This document shows, in pieces, positions 1 through 5,960 of a stretch of 6,796 nucleotides of DNA; within the stretch, counting starts at the first letter, position 1; each line of letters opens with the position of its first letter. The translations under genes and the position numbers were made by a program. The notes under the pieces were generated by a model. That model saw nothing but the letters and a program-made list of their open reading frames with translations. It was not told where the DNA came from and did no database searches. Source of the stretch: an uncultured Prevotellaceae bacterium (GTDB lineage Bacteria > Bacteroidota > Bacteroidia > Bacteroidales > Bacteroidaceae); contig CAMZHP010000181.1 in the NCBI GenBank assembly GCA_947306845.1, forward strand, positions 1-6,796. Direction: 5' to 3'.

Positions 1-1
1 G

Positions 2-10
2 TAATTTTGC
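2..10 (+). promoter_or_regulatory. Bacteroidota -7 promoter element for the L31 gene
   Basis: The bases read TAATTTTGC, an exact match to the TAnnTTTGC core used by the primary sigma factor of Bacteroidota. Transcription would start near position 16 and give a leader of about 45 nt that is A-rich and lacks a Shine-Dalgarno sequence. The -33 element would lie outside the window, so only half the promoter can be checked. Confidence 0.72.
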
Positions 11-60
11 ACCCCAAACGTGAGAAAAGATTCTATTTAACGTAACAACAATAATTTAAA

Positions 61-312
61 ATGAAAAAAGGTATCCATCCAGAAAACTATCGCCCCGTCG
101 TATTCAAGGATATGTCCAACGGCGATATGTTCCTTACAAAGTCCACATGCAAGACATCAGAGACAGTGGAATTTGAAGGTGAGACTTATCCATTGGTGAA
201 GATCGAGATTTCGAACACCTCACACCCGTTCTACACAGGCAAGAACAAGCTTGTGGACACTGCCGGCCGTGTTGACCGCTTCATGAGCCGTTACGGCAAA
301 ATCAAGAAGTAA
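61..312 (+). CDS. rpmE2: 50S ribosomal protein bL31, type B (zinc-free)
   Basis: This 83-residue protein is the large-subunit ribosomal protein bL31, which helps bridge the two ribosomal subunits. The N-terminus [17 protein letters not shown], the [11 protein letters not shown] segment near residues 51-61 and the GRVDRF stretch near residues 69-74 are typical of the family. It is the type B (C-minus) paralogue: there is no CxxC pair, and a single Cys at residue 30 cannot form the zinc ribbon of type A. The length fits type B, which is longer than zinc-binding L31. The ATG at 61 follows an A-rich leader with no Shine-Dalgarno, normal for Bacteroidota. It has its own promoter at 2-10 and a strong terminator at 385-433, so it is probably monocistronic. 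Confidence in family and type is very high. Confidence 0.97.
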   Translation: MKKGIHPENYRPVVFKDMSNGDMFLTKSTCKTSETVEFEGETYPLVKIEISNTSHPFYTGKNKLVDTAGRVDRFMSRYGKIKK

Positions 313-384
313 CTATTGGGATAAAAACATGGAGGATGACAGATGAAGGCTCATTCATCTAAAATCCTTCCTTATAAATAAAAT

Positions 385-433
385 AAGGTGCCACTAAAGC
401 GTAGTTGCATATGCGCTCAGTGGCACCTTTTTT
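385..433 (+). terminator. Rho-independent terminator after rpmE2
   Basis: AAGGTGCCACT (385-395) and AGTGGCACCTT (419-429) form a perfect 11-bp stem, followed by a T run ending at 433. Inside the loop, AGCG (398-401) can also pair with CGCT (414-417), lengthening the hairpin. It lies 73 bp after the L31 stop codon and 47 bp before the nuclease start. Confidence 0.92.
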
Positions 434-479
434 AGCCCTTTCCAAGAAGAATCAACCTAGAAACCTCACACCCCTAATC

Positions 480-1364
480 ATGAAAAAACTGCTATTCCTC
501 CTCATCGGCATCACCATGCTGGCAGCCTGCGGCGATGATGACACAGACAACACCGGCTCCACGCCAAAAGCCAGCAAAAACGTCAATGCCAACCCCACCC
601 TCCGGCCTGAATACAGCCGTCTGGAAATGCCCCACATCAAAGGCGGCAGCACCAACCTTGTCGTCATTCACTCCACAGCGAAAAATGGCGTCAACTACAT
701 CGTAGAATGGGACGGTCTGAAAAAGTCGCAGCGATGGAGCTGCTACACACTCGACCGAAGCAACTCACCCAAAAATGTGAGCAGATGGTATGCAGGCAGC
801 AGCGAGGAGCAATACCCCAGAGACCCCGACATTCCCTCCGCATATACCTTTGATAGCGACCCTTTCTGGCGCACTGGCTACGACCACGGGCACATCTGCC
901 CGTCATACGACCGGCTCAACAGCATCGAGGAGAACAAACAGACATTCTACCTGAGCAATATGCAACCTCAGCGGAATGTTTTCAACGCTGGACTATGGGC
1001 TAAGATGGAACAAATAGTCAGCAGGACATGGAACACCAACCAGTTCCGCGACACGCTCTACGTATGCAAAGGCGGCACCATTGACAAAGAAGAACAAATC
1101 CTCACCCGGGTCAGCAACGGACTGATCGTGCCCCGTTATTTCTTCATGGCCATCCTCTGCAAAAACTCACAGGGATACAAAGCACTCGGATTCTGGGTGG
1201 AACATCTCAATGAGGACCATTCCAACGACAACATCATCAACTACGTCGTCAGCATCGACGAACTGGAACGGCTCACCGATATCGACTTTTTCTGCAATCT
1301 CCCAGATGACGTAGAGGAAGCTACTGAGAAGATAGTATACCCGGTTTCATGGGGTCTAAGGTAA
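480..1364 (+). CDS. Surface lipoprotein DNA/RNA non-specific endonuclease (NUC family)
   Basis: A 294-residue predicted metal-dependent sugar-non-specific nuclease of the NucA/Serratia nuclease family (Endonuclease_NS), which cuts single- and double-stranded DNA and RNA. Residues 1-17 form a lipoprotein signal with lipobox LAAC and Cys17 as the lipid anchor. The following GDDD resembles the acidic export signal that sends Bacteroidota lipoproteins to the cell surface. The active-site block is DHGHICPSYDR (135-145), with His138 as the likely general base. Asn169 in RNVFNAGLW and Glu177 match the Serratia metal ligand Asn119 and Glu127. The usual Arg of DRGH is His136 here. The ATG at 480 is chosen because it opens the signal peptide; the frame also runs upstream to a TTG at 405, but that lies inside the rpmE2 terminator. 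No consensus promoter is visible before it. The role could be nucleic-acid scavenging or defence against DNA nets; that is inference. Confidence 0.93.
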   Translation: MKKLLFLLIGITMLAACGDDDTDNTGSTPKASKNVNANPTLRPEYSRLEMPHIKGGSTNLVVIHSTAKNGVNYIVEWDGLKKSQRWSCYTLDRSNSPKNVSRWYAGSSEEQYPRDPDIPSAYTFDSDPFWRTGYDHGHICPSYDRLNSIEENKQTFYLSNMQPQRNVFNAGLWAKMEQIVSRTWNTNQFRDTLYVCKGGTIDKEEQILTRVSNGLIVPRYFFMAILCKNSQGYKALGFWVEHLNEDHSNDNIINYVVSIDELERLTDIDFFCNLPDDVEEATEKIVYPVSWGLR

Positions 1365-1413
1365 CAGCTCGGCCAACATCAACATCGCAAACATACCCAT
1401 CAAAACAATACTT

Positions 1414-2481
1414 ATGAAAAAGCTTATTACACTCTTCATGCTGTCGGCAGCATTGCTGTCTGGCTGCAAACAGGAAAAAACAGAAGTGATCGACCTTCCA
1501 AGAACCAACGCATCACCCGAAGTCGTGGCAGCAGTGGACTCCTTCATCAATGCCACACAAACACGCCCTGTCGCCCCCGATTCCATCACCCTCCACAGCA
1601 TCATGATCCTGAAGCATGGAGAGGTGGTGTACGAGAAATGGCTGAACGGCCAGGATTCCACGATGCCACATCCCATGTTCTCGGTAAGCAAAACATTCAC
1701 TGCCACCGCCGTGGGACTGGCCATCAACGAAGGCAAGCTGCAACTCAACGACCCAGTTGTGAAATTCTTCCCCGACAAGCTGCCTGCTGAACCAAGCGAC
1801 AATCTGAAGGCCATGACCGTCCGTGACCTGCTCACCATGACCTGCGGACATGACACAGAGCCCAACAGCCACAGAAAAGACTCCATCGACTGGGTGGAGG
1901 GATTCCTCTCCTGGCCTGTGGTTCACAAGCCCGGTGAGTATTACCTGTACAATTCCATCGGCACCTATATGCTCTCAGCCATCGTTCAACAAGTGACAGG
2001 AGAGAAACTCATCGATTATCTCGACACCCGGCTTTTCCAGCCCCTGCACATCAACCGACCCGAATGGGAGGAGAGCCCACAGGGAATCAACTGCGGAGGA
2101 TGGGGCCTCTCACTCAAAACCGAGGATATGGCCAAGATGGGACAACTGTTCCTGCAAAAAGGCATGTGGAACGGCAAACAGATTGTTCCCGCTGAATGGC
2201 TGAAGGAAATGTCGAGCTACCAAGTGCCGTCGGCTCCCTCGGGAACACGCTTCGAAGACCTAGAGAAAGCTGGTCTCAACAAAGACAACAACGAATGGGT
2301 GCAAGGCTACGGCTATCAGATGTGGATATGCCGGCACAACGCCTTCCGGGCCGACGGATTTGCCGGACAATACATCATGGTGTTTCCTGACCGCGATGCC
2401 GTGCTGGTGCTGACCACCTCATCGTCTCTCTATCAGCCCTACATGGACATCATCTGGGAATACCTGCTTCCTGTACTATAA
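1414..2481 (+). CDS. Lipoprotein serine hydrolase, class C beta-lactamase / PBP-like (COG1680 type)
   Basis: A 355-residue SxxK-type serine hydrolase. Residues 1-18 are a lipoprotein signal with lipobox LSGC and Cys18, so the enzyme is tethered to a membrane facing the periplasm or the outside. The catalytic motif is S90-V-S-K93 with Ser90 as nucleophile, followed by a helix ending GLAINEGKLQLNDPV, a hallmark of the family. The second motif is Y179-N180-S181 in YLYNSIGTYMLSAIVQQVTG, standing in for the YxN tyrosine. The third motif region is RADGFAGQ (312-319), in place of KTG or HxG. Members include esterases, D-aminopeptidases, DD-peptidases and beta-lactamases; the substrate cannot be read from sequence, and calling it an antibiotic-resistance beta-lactamase is not justified. 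It starts 49 bp after the nuclease on the same strand with no promoter or terminator between them, so co-transcription is likely. The ATG at 1414 opens the signal peptide. Confidence 0.92.
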   Translation: MKKLITLFMLSAALLSGCKQEKTEVIDLPRTNASPEVVAAVDSFINATQTRPVAPDSITLHSIMILKHGEVVYEKWLNGQDSTMPHPMFSVSKTFTATAVGLAINEGKLQLNDPVVKFFPDKLPAEPSDNLKAMTVRDLLTMTCGHDTEPNSHRKDSIDWVEGFLSWPVVHKPGEYYLYNSIGTYMLSAIVQQVTGEKLIDYLDTRLFQPLHINRPEWEESPQGINCGGWGLSLKTEDMAKMGQLFLQKGMWNGKQIVPAEWLKEMSSYQVPSAPSGTRFEDLEKAGLNKDNNEWVQGYGYQMWICRHNAFRADGFAGQYIMVFPDRDAVLVLTTSSSLYQPYMDIIWEYLLPVL

Positions 2482-2528
2482 GCAGAGGTGTCATCTGTCA
2501 GGGCTTATGGCAAAAAGAACCCTAATGG

Positions 2529-2561
2529 TTTGCATGATTTTCGTTTTTTTCTTATTTTTGC
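2529..2561 (+). promoter_or_regulatory. Promoter of the PAP2-barrel gene
   Basis: TTTG at 2529-2532 (-33 element) and TATTTTTGC at 2553-2561 (exact TAnnTTTGC -7 element) are separated by 20 bp, the expected Bacteroidota arrangement. The predicted transcription start near 2567 leaves a leader of about 45 nt before the ATG at 2613, and argues against using the GTG at 2571 as the start. Confidence 0.83.
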
Positions 2562-2612
2562 AATCTAATTGTGGGATGTATTTTCCATTACAACCAAACA
2601 ACGACAGAGAAA

Positions 2613-4358
2613 ATGAGAGTTTTGATCATGATGATGGGCCTGCTCTGCGCGGCCATGCCAACCCTGGCAGATGACACCATTACAACTGAAACCGAAAAAG
2701 AAACCGTCTTATCCGAGGAAACGGATGTAACCGGAGAGACAGACAAAACTGGGGAAACAGCATTAACAACGGACATCTCCGCAATTCCCAGATTTTCCAT
2801 CATGCCCGCAACGAGTTCGCTGCTCGACTTGGGTGACACAAGCAAAGACAAGCGATGGGCATGGAACCAACTGCGCAACAACGTCAAACCCTACACCTTC
2901 ATGCAGGACATGACCTGGGTAGGTGTGCCACTCTTCGTCGCCGGCATTATCGCCAAGAAAGAGAAGAAGAGTTTCCGCCAAGACTACAACAATGTTCACG
3001 CCAACACCCGACTGCTGACCCATTTCAAGAGCGAGATTGACAACTATACGCAGTATTTCGGTCCCGTCATGGCCACCGGTTTGAAACTGGGCGGCATAGA
3101 AGGGCGCAGTGACTGGGGACGTTTTCTGGCATCCAGCCTGTTGGGTTATGCCACCATGGCTGCCATCGTCAACGGTGTCAAGTACACCGCCAAGGAAATG
3201 CGGCCCGATGGCTCTACCGCCAACTCATGGCCCTCTGGACACACTGCCACCTCATTTGTTGGTGCCACCATCCTGCACAAGGAATATGGCCTGACACACT
3301 CGCCCTGGTTCTCAGTGGCCGGCTACACCATTGCCACCGCCACCGGTATCATGCGCGTGCTCAACAACCGCCACTGGGTAAGCGACGTGCTTTCCGGAGC
3401 CGGCATTGGCATCATATCCGGCGAACTTGGTTACGCTTTGGGCGACCTGATTTTCAAGAAGAAAGGACTGCGCCGCAATGACTCAGAGGGTCTGATCAAC
3501 GAGAATCATCCTTCTTTCTTTAGTGTGTCGATGGGTGTGGGTATCAACAACCCCACGCTGGACTTTGATTTGGGAGACGAAAACAAGATGAAATTCCAAG
3601 CATCGACTGCTGTGGGTATTGAGTCTGCCTACTTCCTAAACAAGTATGTGGGTCTGGGCGGCCGGCTGCGCATCAAAAGTACCCCTATCAAAGGATGGAA
3701 CAATTTGCTCAACGAAGCGCAGAACGCACTGAGCGAGGCTTCTGCTGATCTGAAAGATATAGCCACGGCATTACCCGACAACACTGTGTTCAACAACATG
3801 ATCAGCGATGCTCAGTTTTCCATCGAAAGCGATCACCTCACGGAGTTTGCCGCAGATTTGGGCTTCTATTTCAACATGCCTATCTCCCAACGCTTATCCA
3901 TTGGATCCAAACTTCTGTGCGGACGAAGCATGATGCAGGAACTCGACCTGAATGCCCATTTCTCGGGTGAGGTGATCAACATGCTGTATGACGCAGAGAT
4001 CAAAGATGGGGTTTTCAACAATTTTGAAATCACCGATTTCAAAAGGACTGGCGACCAATATGACTATGAGTGGGACTATGCCACGGTACATGCCTCCAAC
4101 TCGACCAAATGGGGAACAGGCCTCTCACTGACCTATGCCTACAAGCACAATTTCCACTGGAAGGTATTTGCCGACTTCGACTACACAAAAAAAGACTTTA
4201 CCCTGACGCTTGACGATGATGCCTACATATACCATGCTATCCCCAACATGAGAGATTTTGTCAGAATCCTTGGGGATGACAACGACGCACCCCAGCAAAC
4301 CATCACGAAAAAGATGTATCAATGGACTTTAGGTGCCTCATTCAATGTAGCATTCTGA
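2613..4358 (+). CDS. PAP2 family phosphatase with C-terminal outer-membrane beta-barrel-like domain
   Basis: A 581-residue two-domain protein. Residues 1-19 look like a signal peptide (cut near TLA|DD), followed by a Thr/Glu-rich linker (about 22-53). The PAP2 domain (about 95-282) carries all three acid-phosphatase motifs: K190-x6-R197-P198, P207-S-G-H210 and R248-x5-H254-x3-D258. His254 is the expected nucleophile and His210 the acid; the usual Ser before the Arg is Met247. Family members remove phosphate from lipids such as undecaprenyl pyrophosphate, phosphatidic acid derivatives or lipid A. From about 300 to the end the sequence has alternating beta strands and finishes with aromatic-rich strands and a terminal Phe (ASFNVAF), as in outer-membrane barrels. 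An alpha-helical insert (about 362-400) interrupts this region. The start is the ATG at 2613, given the promoter at 2529-2561. A lipid A or isoprenoid-phosphate phosphatase is plausible, but the substrate is unknown. Confidence 0.9.
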   Translation: MRVLIMMMGLLCAAMPTLADDTITTETEKETVLSEETDVTGETDKTGETALTTDISAIPRFSIMPATSSLLDLGDTSKDKRWAWNQLRNNVKPYTFMQDMTWVGVPLFVAGIIAKKEKKSFRQDYNNVHANTRLLTHFKSEIDNYTQYFGPVMATGLKLGGIEGRSDWGRFLASSLLGYATMAAIVNGVKYTAKEMRPDGSTANSWPSGHTATSFVGATILHKEYGLTHSPWFSVAGYTIATATGIMRVLNNRHWVSDVLSGAGIGIISGELGYALGDLIFKKKGLRRNDSEGLINENHPSFFSVSMGVGINNPTLDFDLGDENKMKFQASTAVGIESAYFLNKYVGLGGRLRIKSTPIKGWNNLLNEAQNALSEASADLKDIATALPDNTVFNNMISDAQFSIESDHLTEFAADLGFYFNMPISQRLSIGSKLLCGRSMMQELDLNAHFSGEVINMLYDAEIKDGVFNNFEITDFKRTGDQYDYEWDYATVHASNSTKWGTGLSLTYAYKHNFHWKVFADFDYTKKDFTLTLDDDAYIYHAIPNMRDFVRILGDDNDAPQQTITKKMYQWTLGASFNVAF

Positions 4359-4421
4359 CAAAACACTCAAACAATTCAAAAAGTTGATATAGTTTGTTAA
4401 ATAATTGCAATAATATGGGGT

Positions 4422-4458
4422 TTTGACAGCCTAGTATGACAAAAAATCGTATTTTTGC
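4422..4458 (+). promoter_or_regulatory. Promoter of the DUF1573 gene
   Basis: TATTTTTGC at 4450-4458 is an exact TAnnTTTGC core. The nearest TTTG upstream is at 4422-4425, giving a 24-bp gap that is wider than usual, so the -33 assignment is weak. Transcription would start near 4464, giving a leader of about 84 nt that contains the hairpin at 4484-4520. Confidence 0.7.
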
Positions 4459-4483
4459 ACATCATTATAACCAAGAAACAACG

Positions 4484-4520
4484 CTCACAGGATAATGGAC
4501 CAAAGGTTCTGCCTGTTGAG
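4484..4520 (+). promoter_or_regulatory. Hairpin in the DUF1573 mRNA leader
   Basis: CTCACAGG (4484-4491) pairs with CCTGTTGAG (4512-4520) through 8 bp with one bulged T. Inside it, GGACC (4497-4501) pairs with GGTTC (4505-4509) around an AAA loop. The structure ends 13 nt before the Shine-Dalgarno and has no T run, so it is not a terminator. It may stabilise the mRNA or regulate translation; I do not recognise a known riboswitch class. Confidence 0.5.
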
Positions 4521-4533
4521 GAAAACTATTAAA

Positions 4534-4539
4534 AAGGAG
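4534..4539 (+). promoter_or_regulatory. Strong Shine-Dalgarno before the DUF1573 gene
   Basis: AAGGAG lies 8 nt before the ATG at 4548, near-ideal spacing for pairing with the 3' end of 16S rRNA. This is unusual for Bacteroidota, whose genes mostly lack such a site; none of the other starts visible in this window has one. It fixes the start codon at 4548. Confidence 0.75.
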
Positions 4540-4547
4540 ATAAAAAC

Positions 4548-4931
4548 ATGCGTAAATTAATCATGATGACCTTGCTGCTGCTCTGCTCATTCAGTTATGC
4601 GGCAGCCCAGAAACAAGCCGAAATCAAGTTTGACACCAAGACTCACAACTTCGGCAAGTTTGCATCCAGTAACGCGGTGCAGAAATGCAGTTTCACGTTT
4701 ACCAACGTAGGTGATGCTCCACTGGTCATCAATCAGGCTGTGGCCAGTTGCGGATGCACCGTGCCGCAGTACACCAAGACTCCCATCAACCCCGGAGAGA
4801 AAGGATCCATCGAAGTGACCTATAACGGAGCAGGCAAAGATCCCGGACACTTCAAGAAGAGCATCACGGTGCGTACCAACGGCAACATCGAGATGACCCG
4901 CTTATATGTAGAAGGAGAAATGACAGAATAA
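4548..4931 (+). CDS. Secreted DUF1573 domain protein
   Basis: A 127-residue exported protein. Residues 1-20 are a signal peptide, cut at YAAA|Q to leave an N-terminal Gln, the pattern typical of Bacteroidota signal peptidase I substrates that become pyroglutamate. The remainder is a single DUF1573 domain: THNFGKF near residue 32, the FTFTNVGDAPLVI strand block (49-61), the signature VASCGCTVPQY (65-75), PINPGEKGSIEVTY (79-92) and a final strand ending LYVEGEMTE. The domain is predicted to be an Ig-like beta sandwich, and the two Cys of CGC (68 and 70) are conserved in the family. The molecular function is not established. It has its own promoter, a structured leader with a Shine-Dalgarno, and a strong terminator, so it is likely a well-expressed single-gene unit. 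Family confidence is high; function unknown. Confidence 0.94.
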   Translation: MRKLIMMTLLLLCSFSYAAAQKQAEIKFDTKTHNFGKFASSNAVQKCSFTFTNVGDAPLVINQAVASCGCTVPQYTKTPINPGEKGSIEVTYNGAGKDPGHFKKSITVRTNGNIEMTRLYVEGEMTE

Positions 4932-4949
4932 AAAAACTACATGAAAAAT

Positions 4950-4993
4950 CCTCCCCCAGAATCCTCATGTGAGGTTCTGGGGGAGGTTTTTTT
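4950..4993 (+). terminator. Bidirectional intrinsic terminator between convergent genes
   Basis: CCTCCCCC (4950-4957) plus AGAA (4958-4961) and CCTC (4963-4966) pair with GAGG, TTCT and GGGGGAGG (4971-4986) to make a 16-bp stem with one bulged T at 4962 and an ATGT loop. A T run follows at 4987-4993 on the plus strand. Read on the minus strand, the same hairpin is followed by ATTTTTC, so it can also end the barrel gene that stops at 5015. Confidence 0.95.
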
Positions 4994-5014
4994 ATGGAAT
5001 ATTCTGATGTCCTT

Positions 5015-5695
5015 TTAGAACTTATACCTAACACCTGCTTGCATCATACCCTGCTCACCGACACCAAGTTCTATGAATCCTCTCAGTTTCTGTGAACCTG
5101 CCTCAACACCGAGAAGAGTAGCGTGGAAGTTGACCATGAATTTGCTGTCATCGTTTACTTTCTTTGACTCACCATGGTTATCCTGAACTTCTTTCTCGAA
5201 CATATATGTCACACCAACTGCTGCTTTGGAGTACAAGCCGAAGTTCTTCTTGCGGAGCCAGTCAAATTTCACTGCCGGCATCAATGTGGCGAAATACTTC
5301 TCTCCTTTACCAACCTTTTCCTTTCTTGTTGAGCCGTCTGAACTCTGCCAATTGCAGTACATATCCCTGGAATAGCCGTTGAATGCTGCAATACCACCGA
5401 CACTGACCACCTTGCTGATGTGATGGAAATACTCTGCTGACAATGCCGGTACATATTTCTCATCTGCATAAGTGGTTGTACCTACATAATGTCCACCTGT
5501 CATGACACCTGTGATCAATGCCTCACCCAACACGCCGAACAAGTCGGAGAAGACGTTCATAAACTGTGTGTTTGTCACCGTACCAATACTGACTGCCACT
5601 TCGTCTTTGGTCTCATAATAATCGTTCTGTGCCTGAACACTAACACTTGTACCGCAGAGAAGGATGGCGGCGAACATCATTTTCATTGTTTTCAT
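5015..5695 (-). CDS. Small outer-membrane beta-barrel protein
   Basis: A 226-residue exported protein. Residues 1-22 are a signal peptide cut at VQA|Q, again exposing an N-terminal Gln. The mature part shows alternating beta strands with glycines and aromatic girdle residues: EVAVSIGTV near 32-40, YVPALSAEYFHH near 81-92, YFATLMPAVKFDWL near 134-147, NFGLYSKAAVGVTYMFE near 151-167, FMVNFHATLLGVEAG near 186-200, and a closing strand MQAGVRYKF with the terminal Phe recognised by the BAM machinery. This fits an eight-strand-type barrel of the general outer-membrane beta-barrel superfamily. Residues 110-132 and 170-185 are charged, probably surface loops. No specific function can be assigned. The ATG at 5695 was chosen; Met4, three codons later, would also give a workable signal peptide. 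It has its own promoter at 5785-5793, so it is probably transcribed separately from the DUF3078 gene upstream. Confidence 0.85.
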   Translation of the reverse strand: MKTMKMMFAAILLCGTSVSVQAQNDYYETKDEVAVSIGTVTNTQFMNVFSDLFGVLGEALITGVMTGGHYVGTTTYADEKYVPALSAEYFHHISKVVSVGGIAAFNGYSRDMYCNWQSSDGSTRKEKVGKGEKYFATLMPAVKFDWLRKKNFGLYSKAAVGVTYMFEKEVQDNHGESKKVNDDSKFMVNFHATLLGVEAGSQKLRGFIELGVGEQGMMQAGVRYKF

Positions 5696-5784
5696 AATGC
5701 TTTTTAATTGTTGTTGTTATTGTTGTTAATTGTTTAATTTTCTGTTTTTTTATCTCCAGGATTTTGTTTTTTCCTTTCGACGTT

Positions 5785-5793
5785 GCAAAGGTA
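5785..5793 (-). promoter_or_regulatory. -7 promoter element of the small barrel gene
   Basis: On the minus strand the bases read TACCTTTGC, an exact TAnnTTTGC core. A TTTG on the same strand at 5813-5810 lies 16 bp upstream, shorter than the usual spacing, within a T-rich stretch. Transcription would start near 5779, giving a leader of about 84 nt rich in CAA and TAA triplets with no Shine-Dalgarno close to the start codon. Confidence 0.75.
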
Positions 5794-5845
5794 TGGCAAT
5801 TCTCTGAGCCAAAAAATTTTTTTTTGCATTTTTGTCAATTATTAA

Positions 5846-5902
5846 GCGACACATCCCCAATTGGTGCGACAAAAAGGCGGAGAAGCAGCAAAAACTGTCG
5901 CA
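5846..5902. repeat. GCGACA repeat and palindrome cluster, possible operator
   Basis: GCGACA occurs at 5846-5851 and 5866-5871, exactly 20 bp apart start to start, and in inverted form within TGTCGCA at 5896-5902. TGCGACA (5865-5871) and TGTCGCA form a 7-bp inverted repeat. The palindrome CCAATTGG (5857-5864) sits between the two direct copies. The cluster lies about 65-125 bp upstream of the predicted start of the small barrel transcript, where an activator might bind. Function is inference. Confidence 0.4.
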
Positions 5903-5960
5903 AAACCCATAAAAAAGCCCCAAAAGGCAACAAAATCGGGTAAAGGAAAGTCTCTATCTG

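Noticed and set aside
329..346. Tiny ORF MEDDR after rpmE2.
   Set aside because: It has five codons only, and neither context nor composition suggests translation.
405..479. Upstream extension of the nuclease frame starting with TTG at 405.
   Set aside because: The extension overlaps the rpmE2 terminator hairpin, and would put 25 residues before a textbook lipoprotein signal that starts at the ATG at 480.
1356..1926. Two long minus-strand ORFs opposite the serine hydrolase gene (176 and 137 codons).
   Set aside because: They lie antisense to a clear protein-coding frame with conserved motifs, and their translations show no domain or signal features. They reflect GC-rich codon use on the real strand.
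2498..2522. AGGGCTT...AAGAACCCT as a terminator after the serine hydrolase.
   Set aside because: The stem is short and bulged, and no T run follows directly; the T-rich stretch further on belongs to the next promoter.
2571..2612. GTG start at 2571 for the PAP2 protein.
   Set aside because: It lies only a few bases after the predicted transcription start, and would bury the signal peptide that begins at the ATG at 2613.
5842..5910. Minus-strand 22-codon ORF (ATG at 5910), open for at least 11 more codons upstream without a start.
   Set aside because: There is no ribosome-binding signal or promoter, the composition is biased by the surrounding repeats, and the peptide is unrecognised. Conservation in relatives would be needed to revive it.
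5910..5928. Minus-strand GCC/GGC mini-hairpin followed by six T, as a second terminator.
   Set aside because: The stem is only 3-4 bp, far weaker than the hairpin at 5961-5995.
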